Assembly (NCBI GenBank): GCA_029258655.1
Contig: JARHYD010000076.1
Coordinates: 1 to 39,018, forward strand
DNA from: Mailhella sp.
GTDB taxonomy: Bacteria; Desulfobacterota; Desulfovibrionia; Desulfovibrionales; Desulfovibrionaceae
Reading direction: 5' to 3'
DNA length: 39,018 nt
The notes under the pieces were generated by a model, which did no database searches, was not told the origin of the DNA, and saw nothing but the letters and a program-made list of their open reading frames with translations. Shown piece after piece: positions 1 to 7,897 of this stretch. Within the stretch, counting starts at the first letter, position 1; the number at the start of each line of letters is the position of its first letter. The position numbers and the translations under genes are program-made.

Positions 1-121
1 TGCTGTTTTTTACCAACATAGGAGCTATTACAGCCCATTTTTCATCAGAAATATCATGTCTACTCATAAATAAAGTTAAACATATAATTAAAAATATGTC
101 CAGTTTTTTTAGAGACAGCTC
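1..121 (-). mobile_element. End of an IS5-family element, cut by the window edge
   Basis: Read on the minus strand, an ATG at position 67 opens a frame to the window edge that begins MSRHDISDEKWAVIAPML. This is the typical N-terminus of IS5/IS427-group transposases (compare MSRYKLKDEH in the element at 11833). The outer end is AT-rich and starts around position 121 with GAGCTGTCTCTAAAAAAAC. It abuts a CTAG that interrupts the IS1595 remnant to the right, so this element probably inserted into that older one. The other end and the rest of the transposase lie outside the window, so it cannot be judged intact or dead. Confidence 0.6.
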
Positions 122-253
122 CTAGCAAAATTTAATGGTTTAACAGATGATAAATTTATATTGCATTTAAAAGAATGTGAATGTAGGTTTAATTTTAGAA
201 ATGAAAATTTTACAAAATTTATAGAAAAACTTTATTTCAAAAATAAAAAGTGA
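122..253 (+). pseudogene. IS1595-family transposase, C-terminal remnant
   Basis: From about position 125 an open frame reads AKFNGLTDDKFILHLKEC, then RFNFRNENF, and stops at 251-253. This resembles the C-terminal end of IS1595 (ISXO2-like) transposases, which usually carry an AKFNG motif and an ESExRFNxR motif here. No upstream part of the gene is present because the IS5-type end at 1-121 interrupts it. It is a fragment and cannot encode a working transposase. Confidence 0.6.
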
Positions 254-254
254 T

Positions 255-1060
255 GGTCTAAAACCTGTTTTTATTATACCCTCTTTTGCCCCATTGTTTT
301 TGTCAAATAAGATCTGCAAAGAAAAAATCTATTTTAAGTTCTTTTTTGATTTGATTATGACAAGCAAATTCCTTTCCTCTATCTGAGGTAACAGATTTCA
401 TAGCTCCTTTGGGTAAAATAGAAAAAAGATAGATTATTGCTTCTTTCATTGCATGGGCTATTTTTTTTTATTACTTGTAAATGCTGTGAGTAATCTTGAT
501 TTTCTTTCTACATAAGTAAAAATTACATCTTTGCTTTCACCTCTGCTTGAATGAATACTATCAAGTTCCCAATGTCCAAATTCACTACGATTATTTACTT
601 TTTCCGAGCGTTCTCTTATTGATACTTTATTTGAAAATATTCCTCTTTTCTCAATTCCTTTTCGTTTTTTGCCTTTATGACGCAACACTTAAAAATTATT
701 TGAATTTATTTTTCCTCTATATATCCAATTGTAACTAGTTTTTAAAGCTTATTTTTTTATGTAATACTGTATTTGCAATTTGTTTAGGTGACCATGTACA
801 CTGTAACTTTTCTTCAATAATAATTGCAATATCTCGTGATAATTTTGTTTTACCAAAAATTGTTTTTCTTTTTTTATTATACTTATTCTAAGTAGTTATA
901 GAATTATAGTTGTCTTTATTTCTTTGCAGTTCCCTCGCAATAGTTGAATGATGTTGCCCCATTAAATTAGCAATTTTTCTATAACTATTATTTTACATCA
1001 AGGTTTTGCATTGGGCTACTTTTTTTATACTTGTCGCACTTCGTTTTATAATTAACTAAA
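255..1060 (-). pseudogene. IS30-family transposase, heavily decayed
   Basis: On the minus strand, pieces of one IS30-type transposase appear in order but in different frames and broken by stops. An HTH-like piece reads YRKIANLMGQHHSTIAREL (about 985-925). A middle piece reads SRDIAIIIEEKLQCTWSPKQ. The catalytic region then gives RSEFGHWELDSI and VERKSRLL (about 690-480) and SDRGKEFACH (about 390-360). The final E-containing block that normally follows FADPY is lost: the frame ends at a TGA near 310 and continues as unrelated-looking sequence. IS30 transposases are DDE enzymes of about 320-350 residues; this copy has several stops and shifts and is dead. Confidence 0.75.
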
Positions 1061-1128
1061 AATAAAAGAATAGGTTGAAACGATTTCTAACAAACTATTT
1101 TAGTAAATTAAATTTATAAATAATTTGT

Positions 1129-1157
1129 TTGACATATATATATATATATACTAAATT
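1129..1157 (+). promoter_or_regulatory. Promoter of the heptose operon with TA repeat in the spacer
   Basis: A consensus -35 box TTGACA lies at 1129-1134, followed by a 17-base spacer and a -10-like TAAATT at 1152-1157. The spacer is almost entirely an alternating AT run (1134-1150). The start codon of the first operon gene is at 1188, with an AGGAAA ribosome site just before it. Each TA unit gained or lost by slippage would change the -35/-10 spacing by two bases, so this could be a length-dependent promoter switch. Confidence 0.55.
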
Positions 1158-1187
1158 CTAATAAATTTATTATATATAGGAAATCAA

Positions 1188-2210
1188 ATGAAAGCATTAA
1201 TAACTGGTATTACAGGTATGGTTGGATCTCATTTGGCAGATTACCTTATTGAGCATACAGATTGGGAAATTTATGGATTATGTCGTTGGCGTAGTCCGTT
1301 AGATAATATTTCACATTTAATTGATAATATAAATAATAAAAATAGAATACATCTTGTTTATGGAGATTTACGTGATTCTTTATCAATGGATAATGTTGTA
1401 AAAGATGTTATGCCAGATTATGTTTTTCATCTAGCTGCTCAAAGTTATCCTAAAACAAGTTTTGATGCTCCATTAGATACACTAGATACTAATATTCAAG
1501 GTACAACAAGATTATTAGAAGCATTAAAAAAATATACGCCTAAAGCTATTATTCATGTTTGTGCCTCTTCTGAAGTTTTTGGACGAGTTTCAAAAGAAAA
1601 ATTAGAGGAAATGGGAGGTATTATTAATGAAGAATGTACTTTTCATCCCGCATCACCTTATGCCATTTCAAAAGTAGGAACAGATTTAGTGGGTAGATAC
1701 TATGCAGAGGCTTTTGGTATGACAGTAATGACTACTCGTATGTTTACACACACTGGTCCTCGTAGAGGAGATGTTTTTGCTGAAAGTACTTTTGCAAAGC
1801 AAATAGCTATGATAGAAGCAGGATTAATTCCACCAGTTATAAAAGTTGGAAATCTTGATTCATTAAGAACTTTTGCAGATGTTCGAGATGCTGTTCGTGC
1901 TTATTATATGCTTGTAACTGAAAACCCTATTCCAGGTGAATATTATAATATTGGTGGAGCATATACTTGTAAAGTAGGTGAAATGCTTAATTATTTGCTT
2001 TCATTATCAACTTTAAAAGATAAAATATCCATCGAAATAGATCCAGAAAGAATACGCCCTATTGATGCTGATTTACAAATTCCTGATACTCGTAAATTTG
2101 AAAAACACTGTGGATGGAAACCAGAAATATGTTTTGAAAAAACAATGCAAGATTTGCTTGACTATTGGAGAAAACGTATTGCTAATGGCGAAAAATTTTT
2201 ACAACGGTAA
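1188..2210 (+). CDS. GDP-mannose/GDP-heptose 4,6-dehydratase-like SDR enzyme
   Basis: This 340-residue extended SDR protein resembles GDP-mannose 4,6-dehydratases and the capsule enzymes that act on GDP-manno-heptose (WcbK/DmhA/DdahA group). The N-terminal NAD(P)-binding loop is GITGMVGSH (residues 7-15). The catalytic Ser/Thr region is CASSEVFG (125-132), with the YxxxK pair at Tyr158 and Lys162. The first step would be formation of a GDP-4-keto-6-deoxy sugar. Because gmhA, hddA and hddC-gmhB follow within the same operon, GDP-D-glycero-D-manno-heptose is the more likely substrate than GDP-mannose. That choice is inferred from context, not seen in the active site. It is the first gene behind the 1129 promoter, with AGGAAA upstream of the ATG, and is five bases from gmhA. 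Confidence 0.85.
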   Translation: MKALITGITGMVGSHLADYLIEHTDWEIYGLCRWRSPLDNISHLIDNINNKNRIHLVYGDLRDSLSMDNVVKDVMPDYVFHLAAQSYPKTSFDAPLDTLDTNIQGTTRLLEALKKYTPKAIIHVCASSEVFGRVSKEKLEEMGGIINEECTFHPASPYAISKVGTDLVGRYYAEAFGMTVMTTRMFTHTGPRRGDVFAESTFAKQIAMIEAGLIPPVIKVGNLDSLRTFADVRDAVRAYYMLVTENPIPGEYYNIGGAYTCKVGEMLNYLLSLSTLKDKISIEIDPERIRPIDADLQIPDTRKFEKHCGWKPEICFEKTMQDLLDYWRKRIANGEKFLQR

Positions 2211-2215
2211 AAATT

Positions 2216-2779
2216 ATGAATACTATTAAGTTATTAGATGAAATAATAAAAAATTTTACTTTATTAAAAAATAAACATGATATTATTGAAAAAATAGCTC
2301 AAACTTGGATAACTTCTATAAAAAATGGTAATAAAGTAATTTTTTGTGGTAATGGAGGTTCTGCTGCAGATTCACAACATTTAGCAGCAGAACTTATGGG
2401 TAGATATTTAATTGATAGAAATCCAATGCCTGCTATGAGTCTAACTGTGGATACATCAGCACTTACTGCTATTGGAAATGATTATGGATATGAAAATATT
2501 TTTTCTAGGCAATTAAAAGGGGTAGGAAAAAAAGGTGATTGTTTAGTAGGTATTTCTACTTCTGGTAATTCAAAAAATATTATTGAAGCTTTTAAGGTAG
2601 CTAAAGATAAGGAGATTATCACAATAGCTTTTACTGGTAATTCTGGTGGGGAAATGTTGAAGTTGGCTGATATTACATTAAATGTACCTTCTGAAATAAC
2701 AAATAATATTCAAGAAATGCATATAGCTTGTGGGCATATTATTTGCGGTATTGTTGAAAATAATTTTTTTGGTCAATAG
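2216..2779 (+). CDS. gmhA: Sedoheptulose-7-phosphate isomerase
   Basis: A 187-residue SIS-domain protein of the usual GmhA length. It converts sedoheptulose 7-phosphate to D-glycero-D-manno-heptose 7-phosphate, the first committed step of heptose-nucleotide synthesis in the cytosol. The phosphosugar-binding sequence GNGGSAADSQHLAAEL (about residues 45-60) includes the family's catalytic Glu, and the C-terminal EMHIACGHIICGIVE holds the catalytic His region. A second SIS loop, GISTSGNSKNI, is also present. It sits five bases after the dehydratase and two bases before hddA. This copy may be dedicated to the GDP-heptose branch, with the core-LPS gmhA elsewhere; that is inference from the adjacent hddA and hddC. 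Confidence 0.93.
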   Translation: MNTIKLLDEIIKNFTLLKNKHDIIEKIAQTWITSIKNGNKVIFCGNGGSAADSQHLAAELMGRYLIDRNPMPAMSLTVDTSALTAIGNDYGYENIFSRQLKGVGKKGDCLVGISTSGNSKNIIEAFKVAKDKEIITIAFTGNSGGEMLKLADITLNVPSEITNNIQEMHIACGHIICGIVENNFFGQ

Positions 2780-2781
2780 TT

Positions 2782-3843
2782 ATGATTTTAATACGTACTC
2801 CTTATAGAATATCTTTTTTTGGTGGTGGAACAGATTATTATGGCTGGTATGAGCGTTATGGTGGAGATGTATTATCTACAACAATTAATCAATATAATTA
2901 TTTAACTTGTCGTTATTCTTCTCCTTTTGATACTGAATTTAGAAATAGAATTTCATGGCGAATTAATGAAAATACCACACGAATTGAAGATATTCAACAT
3001 AATGCTGTACGAGAAGCTTTATTATATCATGGGGTAAAACGTGGTATTGAAATTATCCATCAAAGTGATCTACCTGCCCGTTCTGGATTGGCATCATCGT
3101 CATCATTTTGTGCTGGTTTATTGAAAGCAATTTATACGTTAAAAGGTGAAATGATAACAAAATATGGGTTAGCACGTGAAACAATTCGCTTAGAAAGAGA
3201 AATATTAAAGGAACAAGGTGGAATACAAGATCAAATAGCTGTTGTTTATGGGGGATTAAATTATATCCATATTAATCATAATGGTAGTTTTAGTGTTGAA
3301 CCTATTATTATTTCTGAAGAAAGAAAAGAACTTTTAAATAGTCATTTATTATTATTCTTTACAGGATTATCTCGAAATTCTTTTGAAATTGCACAAAAAC
3401 AAGTTGAAAATATTACAGTCAAAGAAAAACAACTTACACGTATGCAACAAATGGTTTTCGAAGCATGTGAGATTCTTAATAGTGATAATGATATAAAATT
3501 ATTTGGTGAGTTATTAGATGAGACTTGGCAGTTAAAACGTTCTTTAGCAACTGATATTTCAAATAATTTTATAGATAATATTTATACTGTTGCAAAAGAA
3601 AATGGAGCAATAGGAGGTAAAATTTTGGGAGCTGGTGGAGGTGGATTTATTTTACTTTTTGCTGATCCAGAAAAGCATAAAAATATAAAACAAGTATTAC
3701 ATAAACTTATTTATGTTCCATTTAAATTTGATGATCAAGGTTGTCAAACATTATTTTATGCACCGAAAGAGTATGATAAAGCCGTTTATGAAAAACGTGA
3801 TTTTCTTTTTTCACAACATGAACTAGGTAATATTATTTTATGA
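2782..3843 (+). CDS. hddA: D-glycero-alpha-D-manno-heptose 7-phosphate kinase
   Basis: A 353-residue GHMP-family kinase matching HddA in length and motifs. It phosphorylates D-glycero-alpha-D-manno-heptose 7-phosphate at C1 in the GDP-heptose pathway. The N-terminus IRTPYRISFFGGGTDY is the substrate-binding GHMP motif 1. The phosphate-binding loop is PARSGLASSSSFCAGLL (about 97-113). The C-terminal motif is KILGAGGGGFILLF (about 281-294). Its TGA stop overlaps the ATG of the next gene (ATGA), so the two are probably translationally coupled. HddA, as opposed to HldE, marks this as the GDP-linked, alpha-anomer branch used for capsule, S-layer and O-antigen heptoses. Confidence 0.93.
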   Translation: MILIRTPYRISFFGGGTDYYGWYERYGGDVLSTTINQYNYLTCRYSSPFDTEFRNRISWRINENTTRIEDIQHNAVREALLYHGVKRGIEIIHQSDLPARSGLASSSSFCAGLLKAIYTLKGEMITKYGLARETIRLEREILKEQGGIQDQIAVVYGGLNYIHINHNGSFSVEPIIISEERKELLNSHLLLFFTGLSRNSFEIAQKQVENITVKEKQLTRMQQMVFEACEILNSDNDIKLFGELLDETWQLKRSLATDISNNFIDNIYTVAKENGAIGGKILGAGGGGFILLFADPEKHKNIKQVLHKLIYVPFKFDDQGCQTLFYAPKEYDKAVYEKRDFLFSQHELGNIIL

Positions 3844-5009
3844 AAGTAATAATTTTAGCAGGTGGATTAGGTACACGGTTACGAGATGTAATAAATGATG
3901 TTCCTAAGCCAATGGCAGATATAAATGGAAGACCATTTTTAGAATTATTATTGGATAATTTACTTTTTTTTGGGGCATCAGAATTTATTATATGTGTTTC
4001 TTATTTAAAAGAACATATAATAAATTATTTTGGAACTAATTATAAAACTATTCCTATTTATTATTCAGTAGAAGAAGAACCACTTGGAACAGGTGGAGCT
4101 ATAAAACAAGCTTTTGAATTATACCATATTGAAAACGCATTAGTTATTAATGGTGATAGTTTTTTACAACTTGATTATGCTCAATTTTATAAGCAAAATT
4201 TAGAACAAAAATTAGCAATAGCACTTCGCTATGTTGAAAATGCAAATAGATATGGTTTAGTTGAGCTAAAAAATAACATAGTTAAATCATTTACAGAAAA
4301 AAAAGATGAGCAAAAAGCTGGTTACATTAATGGTGGGATTTATTATATAAATAAATCTTTATTTGAAAATACTACTAAAAAAGTTTTTTCTTTTGAAACA
4401 GAAATTTTAGAAAAAGTTGTTCATGAAATAAATGTACCTGCAATAATTGCTGATAATTATTTTATAGATATTGGTATTCCAGAAAGTTATTATAAAGCTT
4501 GTAATGAACTTATTGATATTGTTTATCCTAATAAAGCTATTTTTTTAGATAGAGATGGGGTAATTAATGTTGATAAAAATTACGTTCATAAAATAGAAGA
4601 TTGTGAATTTATTGAGGGAATATTTGATTTTTGTCGAAAAGCAAAAACGCAAGGTTATCTTCTTATTGTAATTACTAATCAGGCAGGTATAGGAAAAGGG
4701 TATTTTTCTATAGAACAATATAATATTTTTATGGATTATATTAAAGAGCAATTTATAAAAGAAAACTGTCCGCTTGATGATATTTTTTTCTGTCCTTACC
4801 ATATAGATGGAATAGGTGGCTATAAATTAGATTCAATAGATAGAAAACCTAATCCCGGTATGATTTGGAAAGCATGTGCAAAACATAAAATTAATGTACA
4901 ACAATCTATTTTAATTGGTGATAAAGAAACAGATATTGAAGCTGGCAAACAAGCTAATATTTCAAATTGTATTTTGTTAAAAGATAATAACTTTGAAGGA
5001 ATATTGTAA
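3840..5009 (+). CDS. hddC-gmhB: Fused heptose-1-P guanylyltransferase and heptose-1,7-bisphosphatase
   Basis: A 389-residue two-domain protein. Residues 1 to about 228 are a nucleotidyltransferase like HddC, with AGGLGTRLRDV (7-17), VPKPMADING (21-30) and the metal-binding INGDSF (103-108). Residues about 230-389 are a HAD-family D,D-heptose 1,7-bisphosphate phosphatase like GmhB. There the nucleophile and acid are Asp237 and Asp239 in FLDRDGVIN, and ITNQAGIGKG and LIGDKETDIEAG follow. One polypeptide therefore removes the 7-phosphate and then loads GMP on C1. The zinc-binding Cys/His set of classical GmhB is incomplete: CPYH is present at 318-321, but the later Cys-x-Cys before RKPNPGM is absent. 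It overlaps hddA by four bases. Confidence 0.9.
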   Translation: MKVIILAGGLGTRLRDVINDVPKPMADINGRPFLELLLDNLLFFGASEFIICVSYLKEHIINYFGTNYKTIPIYYSVEEEPLGTGGAIKQAFELYHIENALVINGDSFLQLDYAQFYKQNLEQKLAIALRYVENANRYGLVELKNNIVKSFTEKKDEQKAGYINGGIYYINKSLFENTTKKVFSFETEILEKVVHEINVPAIIADNYFIDIGIPESYYKACNELIDIVYPNKAIFLDRDGVINVDKNYVHKIEDCEFIEGIFDFCRKAKTQGYLLIVITNQAGIGKGYFSIEQYNIFMDYIKEQFIKENCPLDDIFFCPYHIDGIGGYKLDSIDRKPNPGMIWKACAKHKINVQQSILIGDKETDIEAGKQANISNCILLKDNNFEGIL

Positions 5010-5076
5010 TTATGTTGGTAGAAATATGATAATGAATTTTATCTAATTTGTTTAACACTATAAAAAAGGAAGTTAT

Positions 5077-5616
5077 ATGTCGTTTGATTTTGAAATTACT
5101 GAATCTCAAAAAATAAAAGGTGTATATATTATAAAACCTTCAATTGGAAGAGATCTTCGTGGTACTATTTGGACTTCATTTTATAAAGATGAAATTGAAA
5201 AACTTTTACCAGAGGGATTATATTTTAAACATGATAAATTTTCACAATCAAGAAAAGATGTTTTACGAGGTATACATGGTGATCATAAATCATGGAAGCT
5301 AGTAACATCAGTATATGGTGAAATTCATCAATATGCTGTTGATTGTAGAAAAGATTCTCCGACTTATTTACAATATGAAGAATTTATTATTAATTCAGAG
5401 AATCAAATTTTACTTCTACTTCCTCCTTTTATTGGTAATGCTCAATATGTAACAAGTGATTATTCTGTATATCATTATAAATATGCTTATCATGGTGAAT
5501 ATGCTGATGTTCATGAACAATTTACTTATGCATGGAATGATCCTAAAATTAATATAAAGTGGCCTACTGATCATCCAATTTTATCAGCAAGAGATATAAA
5601 GCATATAACAAATTAG
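5077..5616 (+). CDS. RmlC-like GDP-4-keto-6-deoxyheptose 3/5-epimerase
   Basis: A 179-residue cupin of the dTDP-4-dehydrorhamnose 3,5-epimerase (RmlC) family. The catalytic base is His67 in LRGIHGDH, and Tyr134 in the YHYKYAYHGEY stretch fits the position of the family's catalytic acid. In Campylobacter capsule pathways, RmlC-like enzymes (DdahB, MlghB) epimerise C3 and/or C5 of GDP-4-keto-6-deoxy-heptose. The flanking hdd genes suggest the same use here rather than dTDP-rhamnose synthesis, since no rmlA, rmlB or rmlD is nearby. A 67-base gap separates it from hddC-gmhB, with a clear AAGGAAG ribosome site and no convincing extra promoter. Stereochemistry (C3, C5 or both) cannot be read from the sequence. 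Confidence 0.82.
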   Translation: MSFDFEITESQKIKGVYIIKPSIGRDLRGTIWTSFYKDEIEKLLPEGLYFKHDKFSQSRKDVLRGIHGDHKSWKLVTSVYGEIHQYAVDCRKDSPTYLQYEEFIINSENQILLLLPPFIGNAQYVTSDYSVYHYKYAYHGEYADVHEQFTYAWNDPKINIKWPTDHPILSARDIKHITN

Positions 5617-5625
5617 GAAGTAGTT

Positions 5626-6675
5626 ATGAATAAAGATAGTAAAATTTATATTGCAGGACATAGAGGTATAGCTGGGTCAGCTTTATTATCCTATTTACAA
5701 AAAAAAGAATATTCAAATGTTATTATTAAAACCCATAGTGAACTTGATCTCTGTGATTCAAAAGCTACAGCAGATTTTTTTGCAGAAGAAAAACCAGAAT
5801 ATGTGTTTTTTGCTGCAGTTTTACCATGTGGGATAGCTAACTCACAATATCGAGCTGATTTCATTTATAAAAATACTATGATGCAGGCAAATGTTATTCA
5901 TAATAGTTATGTGAATAATGTGAAAAAATTACTATGCTATAGCAGTAGTTATGTATATCCTAAAAATGTTACTTCCCCAATAACTGAAGATAGACTATTA
6001 ACTGGAGAACTTGAATATTTTTGTGAACCATTTGCAGTAGCAAAAATTAATGCAATGAAAATGTGTGAATCATATAATATTCAATATGGAACAAATTTTT
6101 TAGTTGCATTACTTATTAATCTTTATGGTAATAACGGTAATTTTGATTTAGAAACAGCTAGAGTTATGCATGCACTTATCAGAAAAATGCATTTAGGAAA
6201 ATTATTAATTGAAGATAATGAAGAAGCTGTTTTAAAAGATTTAAATATGACATCAATAGCTGATGCAAGAGAATACCTTCAACGATTTGGTTTAACTAAA
6301 AAAAGTGTTGAAATTTGGGGAACAGGTAAATCCAAACGTGAATTTTTGCATAGTTATGATATGGCAGACGCAAGCCACTATTTAATGCAACATATTAATT
6401 TTTCTGATCTTTATAATAAAGATGCTAAAGAAATTAGAAATACCCATATTAATATGGGGACAGGGATATCAACAACAATTCGCGAACTAGCTGAAACAGT
6501 ACAAAAAGTAGTTGGATATGCAGGGGAATTATTTTTCAATACTGAAAAACCAGATAGTGCTATTGACAGAGTTAGCGATTGTAGCAAATTAAAAAATTTA
6601 GGCTGGAATCCTAAAATTACTTTAGAAAATGGCATTTCACAAATGTATAACTGGTATTTAACAAGTAATAATTAA
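5626..6675 (+). CDS. GDP-fucose-synthase-like SDR reductase with altered catalytic residues
   Basis: A 349-residue SDR protein related to GDP-L-fucose synthase (Fcl/WcaG) and the Campylobacter C4-reductases that finish GDP-6-deoxy-heptoses (DdahC/MlghC). The cofactor loop is AGHRGIAGSA (10-19). The numbering lines up with Fcl: Ser107 and Lys140 are kept, but the usual catalytic Tyr136 is Phe (CEPFAVAK), Cys109 is Tyr (SSSYVYPK) and the position of His179 is Arg. Cys109 and His179 serve the epimerase half-reactions of Fcl, so their loss fits an enzyme that leaves epimerisation to the preceding gene. Loss of the Tyr is odd for a reductase. It sits nine bases after the epimerase gene, with a GGAAG ribosome site. 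Confidence 0.82.
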   Translation: MNKDSKIYIAGHRGIAGSALLSYLQKKEYSNVIIKTHSELDLCDSKATADFFAEEKPEYVFFAAVLPCGIANSQYRADFIYKNTMMQANVIHNSYVNNVKKLLCYSSSYVYPKNVTSPITEDRLLTGELEYFCEPFAVAKINAMKMCESYNIQYGTNFLVALLINLYGNNGNFDLETARVMHALIRKMHLGKLLIEDNEEAVLKDLNMTSIADAREYLQRFGLTKKSVEIWGTGKSKREFLHSYDMADASHYLMQHINFSDLYNKDAKEIRNTHINMGTGISTTIRELAETVQKVVGYAGELFFNTEKPDSAIDRVSDCSKLKNLGWNPKITLENGISQMYNWYLTSNN

Positions 6676-6684
6676 GGAGTTTTT

Positions 6685-7845
6685 ATGTACAATTATTCAT
6701 TAGCATCATCAAGTTGGGATAATAAAGAATTAGAAGCAATTCAAAGTGTAATAAATTCTGGTATATATACAATGGGAAATAATGTTGCTCATTTTGAAAA
6801 AGAATTTGCTTCATTTGTAGGTAGTAAATATTGTGTAATGGTAAATTCTGGTTCTAGTGCTAATCTACTTGCAATTGCAGCTCTTTTTTATACTAAACAC
6901 CCTAAATTAAAAAGAGGTGATGAGGTTATTGTTCCAGCTGTTTCTTGGTCTACAACTTTCTTTCCTTTACAACAATATGGGTTAAAACTAAAATTTGTTG
7001 ATATTGATCTTCAAACACTTAACTATGATTTAAATGCATTAAAAAATGCTATTAGTGATTCAACCAAAATGATTATGGTGGTAAATCTTTTAGGTAATCC
7101 TAATGACTTTGATGAGATTAATAAAATTATTAATGGAAAAGATATTATCATAATTGAAGATAACTGTGAATCAATGGGAGCAACGTATAGAGGAAAACAA
7201 ACAGGAACTTTTGGTTTAATTGGTACATTTTCGAGTTTCTTTTCTCATCATATTGCTACAATGGAAGGTGGCTTAATTGTAACTGATGATGAAGAATTAT
7301 ACCATGTAATTTTATGTTTAAGAGCTCATGGCTGGACAAGAAATCTTCCAAAAGAAAATAAAATAAGCAATAAAAGTGATAATCCTTTTGAAGAATCTTT
7401 TAGGTTTATTCTACCTGGTTATAATGTTCGTCCTGTTGAAATGAGTGGTGCTATTGGACGTGAACAATTAAAAAAACTTCCTGATTTTCTTAAAAATAGA
7501 AGAGATAATGCAGAATATTTTTTAAATTTATTTGAAAATAGTGAAGATTATTATGTGCAAAAAAATATCGATAATAGTTCATGGTTTGGATTTTCACTAA
7601 TTATAAAACCAAACTCTGGTAAAAAACGTGAAGAAATTTTACAAAAGCTTAGTGAAAATAATATAGAGCATAGACCTATTGTTTCAGGTAATTTTGCAAA
7701 AAATGCAGTTTTAAAATATTTTGATTATGAAATTCCAGGTGAATTACCAAATGCTAATTATATGGATAATTATGGATTTTTTGTTGGTAATCATCAGTTT
7801 GATATAAAAGAACATATAAATATGTTGTATTCATTAATAAAATAA
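6685..7845 (+). CDS. ColD-like PLP sugar 3-dehydratase (DegT/DnrJ/EryC1 fold)
   Basis: A 386-residue member of the DegT/DnrJ/EryC1 aminotransferase fold. Instead of the Schiff-base Lys it has His-His at 188-189 in SSFFSHHIATMEGG, with His188 in the position known for GDP-4-keto-6-deoxymannose 3-dehydratase (ColD, about 388 residues). It also has NSGSSANLLA (54-63), which binds the PLP phosphate, and IIEDNCESMGA (156-166) with the pyridine-binding Asp. The C-terminal cysteine cluster of iron-sulfur E1/RfbH dehydratases is not seen, favouring the ColD type. ColD-like enzymes remove the C3 hydroxyl of 4-keto-6-deoxy sugars. In this GDP-heptose operon it may yield a 3,6-dideoxy-heptose; GDP-colitose chemistry is the alternative. 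It is the last gene before the 7849 terminator. Confidence 0.85.
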   Translation: MYNYSLASSSWDNKELEAIQSVINSGIYTMGNNVAHFEKEFASFVGSKYCVMVNSGSSANLLAIAALFYTKHPKLKRGDEVIVPAVSWSTTFFPLQQYGLKLKFVDIDLQTLNYDLNALKNAISDSTKMIMVVNLLGNPNDFDEINKIINGKDIIIIEDNCESMGATYRGKQTGTFGLIGTFSSFFSHHIATMEGGLIVTDDEELYHVILCLRAHGWTRNLPKENKISNKSDNPFEESFRFILPGYNVRPVEMSGAIGREQLKKLPDFLKNRRDNAEYFLNLFENSEDYYVQKNIDNSSWFGFSLIIKPNSGKKREEILQKLSENNIEHRPIVSGNFAKNAVLKYFDYEIPGELPNANYMDNYGFFVGNHQFDIKEHINMLYSLIK

Positions 7846-7848
7846 AAA

Positions 7849-7880
7849 AAAGTCCTTATTATGAAAATAATAAGGACTTT
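7849..7880. terminator. Bidirectional terminator between convergent glycan operons
   Basis: A perfect 14-base-pair stem (AAAGTCCTTATTAT / ATAATAAGGACTTT) encloses a GAAA tetraloop. A-rich sequence on its left gives a U-tract for minus-strand transcripts; on the plus strand the stem itself ends in TTT. It lies between the stop of the plus-strand heptose operon (7845) and the stop of the minus-strand cluster (7898). Confidence 0.85.
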
Positions 7881-7897
7881 AAAAAATATTATATATA

